The notes under the pieces: model-generated
What the model was told of the DNA's origin: nothing
Database searches by the model: none
The model's input: the letters and a program-made list of their open reading frames with translations, nothing else
In this document: piece by piece, positions 16,830-24,922 of the stretch
Position numbering within the stretch: position 1 is the stretch's first letter
Layout of the letters: each line of letters begins with the position of its first letter
Assembly (NCBI GenBank): GCA_964628515.1
Contig: CAZVNZ010000034.1
Location: 1 to 29,445 of the forward strand
Source of the DNA: CAZVNZ01 sp964628515
Lineage (GTDB): Bacteria > Bacillota > Clostridia > Christensenellales > Christensenellaceae
Length of the DNA stretch: 29,445 nucleotides
Direction: 5' to 3'
Position numbers and translations under genes: made by a program

Positions 16830-17062
16830 TGTTAACTAAAATTAACATATAGCTACATTAATGCTGTTCGCAAAGCGAACAATGTAAATTATGTTGCTAT
16901 AATTAATGTAAACCAAAATAAACTAAAATTAAATACAAAATACTATTGACATATTTCAACTTTAACAATAAACTAATAGTATCATAACAAAAATAAGGGT
17001 GTAAAATTATAAATAAAGTATATTTTGCGCCCTTTAAACTTTTTTTTCAACGGGAGGCAACC
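16829..17062 (+). promoter_or_regulatory. Hairpins, then promoter with embedded LacI-3 operator upstream of lacI-3
   Basis: ATGTTAA/TTAACAT (16829-16848) and a nested structure, GTTCGC-AAA-GCGAAC flanked by ACATT/AATGT and ATAGC/GCTAT (about 16849-16904), follow the UroD-3 stop without a T-run. The promoter is TTGACA (16946-16951), 17-nt spacer, TAAACT (16969-16974). The operator TTTAACAATAAACTAA (16961-16976) covers the -10 itself, so binding should repress lacI-3 directly. ACGGGAGG before 17063 is the ribosome binding site. Confidence 0.75.
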
Positions 17063-18064
17063 ATGAATAAACCTGTTACCCTTAAAAGTATAGGGGAAAA
17101 ACTTAATTTATCCGCAACCGCAGTTTCAAAAGCGCTAAAGGGGGATAAAAGCATAAGCAAGGCAACCATACAAAAGGTTAGGGCATTGGCAGAAGAGCTT
17201 AACTACCGCCCAAACTCCATTGCTCAAAGTTTGCGTACCAACGAAACCAAAACCTTGGGGCTTGTAATTGCAGACAGCAGTCTCTCCTTTTTTGCCACCA
17301 TGATAGAGGGGATAGAAAAAGTAGCTTCCGAGTACGGTTACAGCATAATTTTGTGTAATGCTCATTCCAATGCGGAAAAGGAAAAACAGGCGGTACGCAC
17401 GTTGGTAAACAAGCGAATAGACGGACTTATGATTGCAGCCTCCATGCTTACGGGGGAGGAGCACAAAGGGTTTTTTGACTCCTTAAACATTCCCTATTTA
17501 TTTTTGGTGCGAAAGTGCGATTACGACGAGGGAGACTACGTAATAAACGATAATTACTTCGGCGCCTTTCAAATGGTTAATCATTTGATTAAAACGGGTA
17601 GCAAGCGTATTCATTTTATTAATATTTCCAACGGCTACTCTACCTACTCCCAAAGGGAAAAGGGTTACAGAGAGGCGCTTGAGGCAAATAAAATTAAGTT
17701 TGACGAAAAAATAGTGTACAGGGTAAAGCCCACCTTCGAGGACGGGTATCATCAAATGACTAAAATTTTAGATGATGATGGCGGTGTAAATACCGTTTTT
17801 TGCGGTTGCGATATGATAGCCGTTGGGGTTATGGACAAAATTTTAGAAAAAGGGCTAAAAATCCCCGAGGATATTCGTGTTGCCTCTTACGACGATATAG
17901 AATTTGCCCCCTACCTGCGTGTGCCTTTAACCACCGTAAGACAACCAAAATACAAAATTGGAGAGCTTGGCACTCAAATGCTTATAGAAAAGCTAACCAC
18001 AGACCCAAATATGCACATTAACAGAATTATTAAACCGGAATTGGTGCTTAGGCAATCTACCTGA
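17063..18064 (+). CDS. LacI-family transcriptional regulator (LacI-3), predicted master of transporter and catabolic operon
   Basis: The 333-residue LacI-family protein has the helix-turn-helix LKSIGEKLNLSATAVSKALKG (in parts: IGEKLNLSATAVS, KALKG), the hinge LNYRPNSIAQSLRT and an effector domain with TLGLVIADSSLSFFA, DGLMIAASML and VASYDDIEFAP. Its recognition helix (ATAVSKAL) differs from the KTTVS of LacI-1 and LacI-2, consistent with a different operator. The motif TTTAAC-N2-TAAACT occurs in its own promoter, in the promoter of the sugar ABC operon at 8238 and twice before the ten-gene operon at 18400. It is thus the predicted local repressor of the uptake and breakdown of one substrate. 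Inverted repeat AGGCAATC/GATTGCCT (18050-18070) spans the stop. Confidence 0.93.
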   Translation: MNKPVTLKSIGEKLNLSATAVSKALKGDKSISKATIQKVRALAEELNYRPNSIAQSLRTNETKTLGLVIADSSLSFFATMIEGIEKVASEYGYSIILCNAHSNAEKEKQAVRTLVNKRIDGLMIAASMLTGEEHKGFFDSLNIPYLFLVRKCDYDEGDYVINDNYFGAFQMVNHLIKTGSKRIHFINISNGYSTYSQREKGYREALEANKIKFDEKIVYRVKPTFEDGYHQMTKILDDDGGVNTVFCGCDMIAVGVMDKILEKGLKIPEDIRVASYDDIEFAPYLRVPLTTVRQPKYKIGELGTQMLIEKLTTDPNMHINRIIKPELVLRQST

Positions 18065-18399
18065 TTGCCTATCTTGGCACTTTACACATCTAACATTATA
18101 AAACTACATATCACTTTTTCAAAAAAAAATTAAAAAATATAAAATCTCTTATTGACAAACGGCTAAAAAAGTCTTAAAATTAATTTAACGATAAACTAAC
18201 GAAGTTTGCACAGTTACTTAAACTAAAATATATGGTGCAAAAACTACTTTAAGACAATCAAAAGGGCATAAGCAGTATATTTTCAGCAAAAAGAAGTACT
18301 AAAAATAAGGGCATACGGTACAAATGCACTAATTGCGTACCGCAAGTACAATATAAGATTTTAGTTTAACGTTAAATTAAAAGGAGATAAGAATAAATT
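18065..18399 (+). promoter_or_regulatory. 335-nt control region of the catabolic operon: promoter and two LacI-3 operators
   Basis: The promoter is TTGACA (18152-18157), 17-nt spacer, TAAAAT (18175-18180). Operator 1 core TTTAACGATAAA lies at 18184-18195 (extended ACTAAC), the same three bases after the -10 as at the transporter promoter. Operator 2, the perfect palindrome TTTAACGTTAAA (18365-18376), lies 181 bp downstream, just before the ribosome binding site AAAGGAGAT, so looping or a transcription roadblock is possible. The leader between them has a CGGTAC/GTACCG hairpin (18316-18342). No gene is seen. Confidence 0.85.
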
Positions 18400-19179
18400 A
18401 TGACAAGCTTTCAATTTCTTGGGTTTTCAACCTTTTTAATTACAACACACGACGGCACAACAATATTAATAGACCCATACTTAGACGATAACGAAAAAGC
18501 GCCTGTAAAAACCAAAGATCTACCTAAAATAGATTTAATTTTGCTAAGTCACGGTGCTTTTGACCATATGAAAGACGCCCCAATAATTGCAAAGAGGGAC
18601 AACAGCAAAATAATTTGCGGTGGGGAAACCATGAATTTGCTAATAGACCAAGGGGTGGATAAATCTTTAATTACCCAAACGGTGTGGGGGCTTGCGGTTA
18701 GGCAATGCGGAATAACCGTGCGCCCTGTGGTTAGTATGCACCGCTCTTCCGTAAGGCTTTCGGACGGTACGGCAATGGACGGTTTTGCCCTTGGATTTAT
18801 TATATATCTGCCCGACGGCACAAGGGTGTACAACGCAAGCGATACCGCTTTATTTTCGGATATGAAGTTAATTGGAGAGTTGCACAAACCTCACATTGGG
18901 CTTATGAATGTTACCATAGAAAACTGCTTTGACTTCCTTCCCGAGTTTTTAACGGGGGAGATGACGCCCTACGAGGCGGCGTTGGCATCAAGTTGGTTAG
19001 GGCTTGACTATGCGGTTGCTTGCCACTATACCAAAAAAGATTGCAAAGATGTGGAAGAGTTTAAAACCGCACTCGAATTAATGAAGGACAAACACGGGCA
19101 CGGAGCACAGCCCATTATTATGGATATGGGGCAGACATTTGAGTACACCCCTGCAAAAAGCAGTTACTCAATAAAATAG
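18400..19179 (+). CDS. Metallo-beta-lactamase-fold hydrolase (UPF0173/UlaG-like) with altered metal site
   Basis: The 259-residue MBL-fold protein resembles the UPF0173/L-ascorbate-lactonase group (ILIDPYL, NASDTALFSDMKLIGEL). In the canonical HxHxDH motif it reads HGAFDH (His51, Ala53, Asp55, His56), so one of the zinc-1 His ligands is Ala. His114 (VSMHRSS), Asp148 (NASDT) and His209 (ACHYTKK) fit the remaining ligand positions. The usual HAGDT is NASDT. Zinc-1 binding should be weakened; a single-metal enzyme is possible. It is the first gene of the operon under two LacI-3 operators. By position and family it may open a lactone or hydrolyse an ester of the imported sugar; that is inference. 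Confidence 0.82.
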   Translation: MTSFQFLGFSTFLITTHDGTTILIDPYLDDNEKAPVKTKDLPKIDLILLSHGAFDHMKDAPIIAKRDNSKIICGGETMNLLIDQGVDKSLITQTVWGLAVRQCGITVRPVVSMHRSSVRLSDGTAMDGFALGFIIYLPDGTRVYNASDTALFSDMKLIGELHKPHIGLMNVTIENCFDFLPEFLTGEMTPYEAALASSWLGLDYAVACHYTKKDCKDVEEFKTALELMKDKHGHGAQPIIMDMGQTFEYTPAKSSYSIK

Positions 19180-19236
19180 CAACTTGCTTTTATAACGGTA
19201 AAATAACAAATTTAAAACATATAAAGGAGAAAACTA

Positions 19237-20124
19237 ATGGAGAAAATAGGATTTATAGGTCTTGGCATAATGGGTAAGCCAATGGCAAAAAACCTAATTA
19301 AAGCAGGCTACAACCTTGTGGTTTACGACATTGTTGAAAAAAACGTGGAAGAGCTTGAAGCCCTTGGGGCAGAAAAAGGCTGTTGCCCCAATAATGTAGC
19401 CGAGCAAGCAAAAATTATTGTAACCATGTTGCCAAACTCTCCCCACGTAAAAGAGGTGGTGTGTGGGGAAAACGGTATTTTGGAAGGTGCGCAGAAAGGC
19501 ACAATAATTGTGGATATGAGCTCCATATCCCCCATTGTATCCAAAGAATTATGGGAGAAATGCAAAGAAAAGCAAGTTACATTATTGGACGCACCCGTTT
19601 CCGGCGGAGAGCCTAAGGCAATAGAGGGCACTCTTGCAATTATGGTAGGCGGAGAGGAAAGCGCTTTTGAGCAGGTAAAAGAAATGCTTTTAAAAATGGG
19701 CAGTTCTGCCGTACATGTTGGGGAAATCGGCAGCGGAAACGTAACTAAACTTGCAAACCAAATTATAGTGGCACTTAATATTTCCGCTATGAGCGAGGCT
19801 ATGGTGCTTGCGGCAAAATGCGGAGTAAGTCCCGAAAAGGTGTACAACGCAATTAGGGGAGGGCTTGCAGGCTCCACCGTTTTAGATGCTAAAATGCCAA
19901 TGGTGTTAAAGGGCAATTTTAATCCCGGTTTTAGAATAGAATTGCACATTAAAGATTTGCAAAATGCTTTAGATGCCGCCCACGAAGTAACTTCCCCCGT
20001 ACCGCTGACGGCACAGGCAATGGAAATTATGCAGGCGCTAAAGGCAGAGGGCAAGCAAGGCAACGACCATAGCGGTATTGTGGAATACTACGAAAAAATG
20101 GCGGATGTAAAAGTAAGAAAATAA
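19237..20124 (+). CDS. garR: 2-hydroxy-3-oxopropionate (tartronate semialdehyde) reductase GarR
   Basis: Reduces tartronate semialdehyde to D-glycerate with NAD(P)H. The 295-residue beta-hydroxyacid dehydrogenase has the Rossmann motif GFIGLGIMGKPMAKNL at the N-terminus, the substrate loop DAPVSGGEPKAIEGTLAIMVGG (parts: DAPVSGGEPKAI, GTLAIMVGG) and the catalytic Lys171 in GNVTKLANQ. The C-terminal half (AIRGGLAGSTVLDAK, NPGFRIELHIKDL) follows E. coli GarR almost word for word, which separates it from 3-hydroxyisobutyrate and L-threonate dehydrogenases. Together with the D-glycerate kinase at 27779 it forms the lower branch to 2-phosphoglycerate. No glyoxylate carboligase or aldarate aldolase, the usual sources of its substrate, is in the window. 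Confidence 0.93.
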   Translation: MEKIGFIGLGIMGKPMAKNLIKAGYNLVVYDIVEKNVEELEALGAEKGCCPNNVAEQAKIIVTMLPNSPHVKEVVCGENGILEGAQKGTIIVDMSSISPIVSKELWEKCKEKQVTLLDAPVSGGEPKAIEGTLAIMVGGEESAFEQVKEMLLKMGSSAVHVGEIGSGNVTKLANQIIVALNISAMSEAMVLAAKCGVSPEKVYNAIRGGLAGSTVLDAKMPMVLKGNFNPGFRIELHIKDLQNALDAAHEVTSPVPLTAQAMEIMQALKAEGKQGNDHSGIVEYYEKMADVKVRK

Positions 20125-20140
20125 GGAAAGGAAAAAAGCT

Positions 20141-21187
20141 ATGAATAAAAAAGAATTGGATATTATCAAAAAGGTTATACCCTGTTACACAGAATACACC
20201 GTTCCTAAAGACATTAGTTTAGAGGAGCAAAAAAGGATGCTTTTACAAATGTGCCGTATAAGAGAGTTTGATTCTCAGGTACGCACACTTTGGATGAAAA
20301 ACGAAATCTACGGCTTGGCACACTCCTATGTGGGTGCAGAAGCCATTGGCGTAGGGGCTTGCGAGGCAATAAATCAGGACGATTTTATATCCTCCACACA
20401 CAGAGGACACGGGCATTGCATAGCAAAAAATGCAGATATTAGAGGGATGATGGCGGAGCTCCACGGCAAACACGAGGGCTTAAACAGAGGTAAGGGTGGC
20501 TCTATGCACATTGCAGATGTAGATAAGGGCATGATGGGTGCAACGGGTATTGTTGGTAGCGGTATGCCCCTTGCAATAGGCTCTGCAATCTCGGCAAAAG
20601 TGCTTAAAAACAACAAAGTTACCATTTGTTTTCATGGTGATGGTGGCACAAATCAAGGTGTGTGGCACGAATCTATAAATATGGCGGCGGCATGGAATTT
20701 GCCCGCAATCTTTTTAATAGAGAATAACCAATATGCTATTGCAACCGAGCTTGGCTGGGTGGCAAAGGAAACAGAGTTATATAAGAGAGCCGCAGGCTAC
20801 GGCATAGAGGGCGTACAGGTGGACGGCTTTAATGTGTTTGAGGTGTATCACGCTGTTAAAAAAGCGGCGGATAAGGCAAGAAAGGGTGGCGGTCCTACCT
20901 TAATAGAGGCACGGTTTATCCGCTTGTTAGGGCATTTTGTAGCGGACGACCAATGGTACAGAGACATGAGCAACGATAAAATTTACTGGCAGGCAGAGCC
21001 TATTGTTCGTATGAAGGAATACTTTGTTAAAAACAAACTGTTAAGCGAAAAAGAGGTAGAGGCAATCCACAACCAAGCAATAGACGAAATAAACGATGCT
21101 ATCGATTATGCTCAAAACAAATGTACCGAACCGCCGGCAGAAACATTGTACGATGATATTTATGCAAACGGCGAAATAATCTATTAA
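20141..21187 (+). CDS. acoA: Thiamine-diphosphate dehydrogenase E1 alpha subunit (acetoin dehydrogenase type)
   Basis: The 348-residue E1 alpha subunit has the ThDP-binding motif beginning at GDGGTNQG and ending in IENNQYA, and the STHRGHGHCIAK and GKGGSMHIADVDKGMMGA segments that are characteristic of AcoA-type proteins. With E1 beta it would bind ThDP, attack a ketol, diketone or 2-oxo acid and pass the acyl group to lipoyl-E2. It lies 16 nt after garR with its own AAGGAAAGG ribosome binding site, inside an unbroken operon. The symbol reflects the family. Acetoin itself need not be the substrate, since no acetoin regulator (AcoR) or lipoate ligase gene is adjacent and the context is sugar breakdown. 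Confidence 0.87.
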   Translation: MNKKELDIIKKVIPCYTEYTVPKDISLEEQKRMLLQMCRIREFDSQVRTLWMKNEIYGLAHSYVGAEAIGVGACEAINQDDFISSTHRGHGHCIAKNADIRGMMAELHGKHEGLNRGKGGSMHIADVDKGMMGATGIVGSGMPLAIGSAISAKVLKNNKVTICFHGDGGTNQGVWHESINMAAAWNLPAIFLIENNQYAIATELGWVAKETELYKRAAGYGIEGVQVDGFNVFEVYHAVKKAADKARKGGGPTLIEARFIRLLGHFVADDQWYRDMSNDKIYWQAEPIVRMKEYFVKNKLLSEKEVEAIHNQAIDEINDAIDYAQNKCTEPPAETLYDDIYANGEIIY

Positions 21188-21204
21188 TTGCGGAGGAAAC
21201 AAGA

Positions 21205-22194
21205 ATGGCTCTTATAACGGTAAGACAAGCATTAAATGATGCTTTTAAAGAAGAAATGAAGATAGACCCAACAATTATAATAATGGGTTGCGATATTGGT
21301 GTTAGGGGTGGCCCTTTTGGCATAACCTTAGATTTAATGAATATGTACGGCAAAGACAGGGTAATAGATACCCCCATTTCCGAGTCCTCCTTTGTGGGCG
21401 CAGGTGTGGGTGCGGCGGCAACAGGGTTACGACCTGTGGTAGAAGTGCTGTATTCCGATTGGATTACCCTTGGAATGGACCAACTGGTAAATATGGCGGC
21501 AAAAATGCGCTATATGTTTGGCGGTAAGGTAAATATGCCCTTGGTAGTGCGTGCGCCCTTTGGTGCAGGTGGCGGTATTGCGGCACAACACTCTCAATCC
21601 TTTGAGGCATGGTTTAACCATGTGCCCGGCTTTAAAGTGGTTGCGCCAATAGAGCCCTACGACATTAAAGGTATGATGAAAGAAGCTCTAAGAGACGATA
21701 ACCCCGTAATTTTCTTTGAGCATAAAAGAAGCTATCAGGTAAAAGGGGAAGTACCCGAAGGCAAAGAGGGGGAAACTTACACAGTACCCTTTGGAAAAGC
21801 GGCGGTAAGAAGAGAGGGTAGCGATGTTACAATAGTTGCCTACTCCATGATGGCGCTACACGCAAAAACGGCGGCGGAGGAACTGGAAAAAGAGGGTATC
21901 TCTTGCGAGGTTATAGACTTGCGCTCCCTGCTACCTTTAGATTACGATACGGTTATGAATTCCATAGGTAAAACCAACAGAGTGGTTGTGTGTCAGGAAG
22001 CTAATTTAAGAGGGGGTATGGCAGGAGATATTATTGCAGAAATTATAGACAGAGGCTTTGATTTACTGGATGCCCCACCAACAAGAGTGGGTGCGTTAAA
22101 TGTACCTATGCCTTACAACAAAGGCTTAGAGGCAATGTGTATTCCCGGTGTTGAGCAAATTAAAAGGGCAGTATACAAAACTTTAGAGAAATAA
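21205..22194 (+). CDS. acoB: Thiamine-diphosphate dehydrogenase E1 beta subunit (acetoin dehydrogenase type)
   Basis: The 329-residue transketolase-like E1 beta subunit has TVRQALNDAFKEEM at the start, DTPISESSFVGAGVGAA (the region with the Glu that activates ThDP) and the C-terminal LRSLLPLDYDTVMNSIGKTNRVVV typical of the family. It begins 17 nt after E1 alpha and forms the heterotetramer with it. The substrate pocket cannot be read by eye, so it could act on acetoin-like ketols, pyruvate or another 2-oxo acid. Order (alpha, beta, E2, E3) is the same as in known aco operons. Confidence 0.88.
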   Translation: MALITVRQALNDAFKEEMKIDPTIIIMGCDIGVRGGPFGITLDLMNMYGKDRVIDTPISESSFVGAGVGAAATGLRPVVEVLYSDWITLGMDQLVNMAAKMRYMFGGKVNMPLVVRAPFGAGGGIAAQHSQSFEAWFNHVPGFKVVAPIEPYDIKGMMKEALRDDNPVIFFEHKRSYQVKGEVPEGKEGETYTVPFGKAAVRREGSDVTIVAYSMMALHAKTAAEELEKEGISCEVIDLRSLLPLDYDTVMNSIGKTNRVVVCQEANLRGGMAGDIIAEIIDRGFDLLDAPPTRVGALNVPMPYNKGLEAMCIPGVEQIKRAVYKTLEK

Positions 22195-22204
22195 GAGGTG
22201 TATT

Positions 22205-23425
22205 ATGGCTAAAAAAATGGCTTTGCCTAAAATAGGCGTAAATATGACAGAAGCTGTTATTGCAAAGTGGCTTGTTAAAGTAGGCGATACCGTAAAAGAA
22301 GGGGATGCAATAATAGAGGCGGAAACGGATAAATCCACACAGGAAATATACGCAACCGAGGAAGGTATTGTTGCAAAACTCCTCTTTGACGAAGGGCAAA
22401 CGGCACAATGCTACGACGAAATAATGGTACTTACAGAAGTAGGCGAAACATACAGCGAGGAGGTTGCAAAAACTGCACCGCCCACGGCGCAAATAACGCC
22501 ACAACCAACGGCAACTCCCGTGGCACAAAGGGTTGTACCTGTACCATCATCATCACCATCGGAAAAAAAGACGGCGCAAGGCAGAATTATTGCCTCCCCT
22601 CTTGCCAAAAAAATGGCAAAGGAAATGGGCATAGATTTAAGCAATGTGGCGTACGAGGGAAAACGCATTAAAAAGGATGATGTCCTTGCATACAGCAAAA
22701 TTATGGGCTCCCTTAGTGCAGGCAGAAGTTTAGCTCAGTCTTTTGGAGAAAATTTGGATATTATACCAATGTCTCCCATAAGAAAGGTTATTGCAAAACG
22801 TATGAGCGAAAGCAATTTGGAAAAACCTTGTGCGGCACTTACCCTAAGTGCAGATGTTAGCGAGTTTTCCGCTTTGCGTGCCTTGTATAAAGAAAAAGGT
22901 ATTAAGGTGGGCATAGACGCACTTATGGCAAAGGTGGTTGCAAAAGCGCTTTTGGTGCACAGAAACATTAACTCCGTTTTAGATGGGGATAACATCTTAA
23001 TTAAAAGGGATATCAACATTGGTGTGGCGGTAGATACAGCAAAAGGACTTACAGTGCCCGTGCTTAAAAATGCGGACGTTAAGCCGTTATCCGAAATGGC
23101 GGAAGAATACATTAATTTGGTACAGGACGCACAAGATGGTAGTTTAAGCACAGATGCCCTATGTGGCGGTACTTTTACAATTACTAACTTAGGTATGTTT
23201 GGCATAGAAAGCTTTACCCCCGTAATAAATCCGCCCGAGTGTTGCATTTTAGCCTTAGGCGCAATAAAAGATGAGTTTGTACCGGACGCAAACGGCTTGC
23301 CCGTACTTGCCAAAAAAATGCAGATGACATTGGTTTTTGATCACAGAATAGTGGACGGCGCACCGGCGGCAAAATTTTTAAAGCTAATTAAAGATTATGT
23401 GGAGTGCCCTCAGCTTTTAATATAG
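22205..23425 (+). CDS. acoC: Dihydrolipoamide acyltransferase E2 component
   Basis: The 406-residue E2 has three parts: an N-terminal lipoyl domain with the lipoyl lysine Lys43 in AETDKSTQE, a Pro/Ala/Ser-rich swinging linker (about 85-120), and a peripheral-subunit-binding domain around 123-165 (IASPLAKKMAKEMGIDLSNV). The catalytic domain from about 180 ends with the active site HRIVDG (His380, Asp384). It transfers the acyl group made by E1 to CoA and forms the core of the complex. It has only one lipoyl domain. The gene follows E1 beta by 10 nt, with an AAGAGGTG ribosome binding site. No lipoate ligase or lipoate synthase gene is in the window, so lipoylation must be supplied from elsewhere. 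Confidence 0.93.
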   Translation: MAKKMALPKIGVNMTEAVIAKWLVKVGDTVKEGDAIIEAETDKSTQEIYATEEGIVAKLLFDEGQTAQCYDEIMVLTEVGETYSEEVAKTAPPTAQITPQPTATPVAQRVVPVPSSSPSEKKTAQGRIIASPLAKKMAKEMGIDLSNVAYEGKRIKKDDVLAYSKIMGSLSAGRSLAQSFGENLDIIPMSPIRKVIAKRMSESNLEKPCAALTLSADVSEFSALRALYKEKGIKVGIDALMAKVVAKALLVHRNINSVLDGDNILIKRDINIGVAVDTAKGLTVPVLKNADVKPLSEMAEEYINLVQDAQDGSLSTDALCGGTFTITNLGMFGIESFTPVINPPECCILALGAIKDEFVPDANGLPVLAKKMQMTLVFDHRIVDGAPAAKFLKLIKDYVECPQLLI

Positions 23426-23451
23426 TAATATAAGGGGTAAAAATTAAAGGC

Positions 23452-23493
23452 GGTTGCGTAAGAAGTAGCGGTTAATGCAAAAAATACGCAACC
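23452..23493 (+). promoter_or_regulatory. Intercistronic hairpin between E2 and E3 genes
   Basis: GGTTGCGTA (23452-23460) and TACGCAACC (23485-23493) form a perfect 9-bp stem with a 24-nt loop in the 105-nt gap. No T-run and no promoter are evident. It may adjust E3 expression or transcript processing. Confidence 0.5.
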
Positions 23494-23530
23494 AATAAAC
23501 TCCGTGTTTTATGCAAAAAGGAGGTGCCTA

Positions 23531-24922
23531 ATGGCACAGCAAAAGTTTGATATAATTGTACTTGGGGGTGGCCCCGGCGGATATGTAACCGCAATTAAGG
23601 GGGCAATATCCGGCAAAAAAATTGCGCTTATAGAAAAGGAAAATTTAGGTGGTGTGTGCTTAAACTGGGGTTGCATACCCACAAAATCGCTACTTAGAAA
23701 TGCAGAGGTAATAAGGGATTTACACGAAGGGGAAACCTTTGGGTTTAGTGCCACAAATATTACCGTAAGCTACGAAAAGGCGCAAAAGCGCAGTAGAGAG
23801 GTTAGCGCAAAATTAGTAAAAGGCATAGAATACCTAATGAAAAAGAATAAAATTACGGTATTTAAAGAGGAAGGCAGTTTTAGCGGTACTAAAGAAATCA
23901 CCCTAAAAAACAGCGGTGAAAAACTAAGTGCAGACAACATTATTATTGCCACAGGCTCAAAACCCTTTGCCCTTCCCATGCTTGATTATTCTATGGAAAA
24001 CGTGCTTGATTCCAAAAAAGCATTACAGCTTACAAAAGCGCCCACAAGCATTGTAATAGTGGGTGCAGGGGCAATAGGTATGGAATTTGCCACCGTTTTT
24101 GCCTCCTACGGCACAAAGGTTACGGTGGTGGAAATGCTTGGAGCTGTTGTACCAAACGAGGATAGGGAAATTTCCGAGGTTGTAAGAAAAGCCTACATAA
24201 AAAGAGGCATACAAATACACACAAGCACCAAACTAATAAGCGTTAAAAACAACGGTAAAACTGCCGTTTGCACCATAGAATGCGAGGGCAAAAAGTCAGA
24301 AATTACCGCACAATATATTTTAGGTGCAACAGGCATTAAACCAAACAGCGATAGGCTAAACCTTAAAGCTTGCGGTGTAAATACGGACAATCGTGGGTAT
24401 ATTCCTATTAATGATGCTATGCAAACTAACGTTAGGGGCATATATGCCATAGGGGACGTTACGGGCAAACTTGCTTTAGCCCACACGGCAAGCGCACAAG
24501 GTATGGTTGCAATAGACAACATTTGCGGTAAAAAAACCAAACCCATAAACTACTACAACATACCAAAATGCACCTACGGACTGCCCGAATGTGCAAGCGC
24601 AGGGCTTACGGAAAAACAGGCAAAAGAGCAGGGCTACAACGTTGGTGTGGGGGTGTTTCCCTTATCTGCCAACGGCAAAGCCATTTCCTATGGTGATGAT
24701 TGTGGCATGGTAAAAATTGTATTCGACAAAAAATACAATCAGCTTTTAGGGGTGCATATGGCAGGTATACACGTTACAGAGATGATATGGGGGATAGCAG
24801 GCTACCTAAATACAGAGATGACAATAGATGAAATGGCGGAGGTTATACATCCGCATCCAACGGTAAGCGAAAGTATTATGGAGGCGGCACACATTGCTAT
24901 GGGGCATCCTATACACATTTAA
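23531..24922 (+). CDS. acoL: Dihydrolipoamide dehydrogenase E3 component
   Basis: The FAD flavoprotein of 463 residues re-oxidises dihydrolipoyl-E2 and passes electrons to NAD+. It has the FAD motif GGGPGG, the redox-active disulfide Cys43/Cys48 in GGVCLNWGCIPTKS, the NAD-binding GAGAIGMEFA, a second FAD motif (GIYAIGDVTG) and the C-terminal His-Glu pair in HPHPTVSESIMEAAH. The start is 23531, directly after AAAAGGAGGTG; the upstream ATG at 23504 would add nine residues and has no ribosome binding site. Unlike many AcoL proteins it has no N-terminal lipoyl domain. It completes the E1-E2-E3 set. Confidence 0.94.
   Translation: MAQQKFDIIVLGGGPGGYVTAIKGAISGKKIALIEKENLGGVCLNWGCIPTKSLLRNAEVIRDLHEGETFGFSATNITVSYEKAQKRSREVSAKLVKGIEYLMKKNKITVFKEEGSFSGTKEITLKNSGEKLSADNIIIATGSKPFALPMLDYSMENVLDSKKALQLTKAPTSIVIVGAGAIGMEFATVFASYGTKVTVVEMLGAVVPNEDREISEVVRKAYIKRGIQIHTSTKLISVKNNGKTAVCTIECEGKKSEITAQYILGATGIKPNSDRLNLKACGVNTDNRGYIPINDAMQTNVRGIYAIGDVTGKLALAHTASAQGMVAIDNICGKKTKPINYYNIPKCTYGLPECASAGLTEKQAKEQGYNVGVGVFPLSANGKAISYGDDCGMVKIVFDKKYNQLLGVHMAGIHVTEMIWGIAGYLNTEMTIDEMAEVIHPHPTVSESIMEAAHIAMGHPIHI

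Noticed and set aside
19323..20063. 246-codon minus-strand ORF opposite garR
   Set aside because: The + strand product is an unmistakable GarR; the antisense ORF is Ser/Pro/Ile-rich with no recognisable domain, a codon-bias shadow.
21097..21110. TGCTATCGATTATG as a further LacI operator
   Set aside because: Only the ATCGAT core is symmetric; the outer CA is missing and it lies inside the E1 alpha coding sequence without a promoter.
22735..23313. 192-codon minus-strand ORF opposite the E2 gene
   Set aside because: It lies fully within the conserved E2 catalytic domain and shows no motifs of its own.
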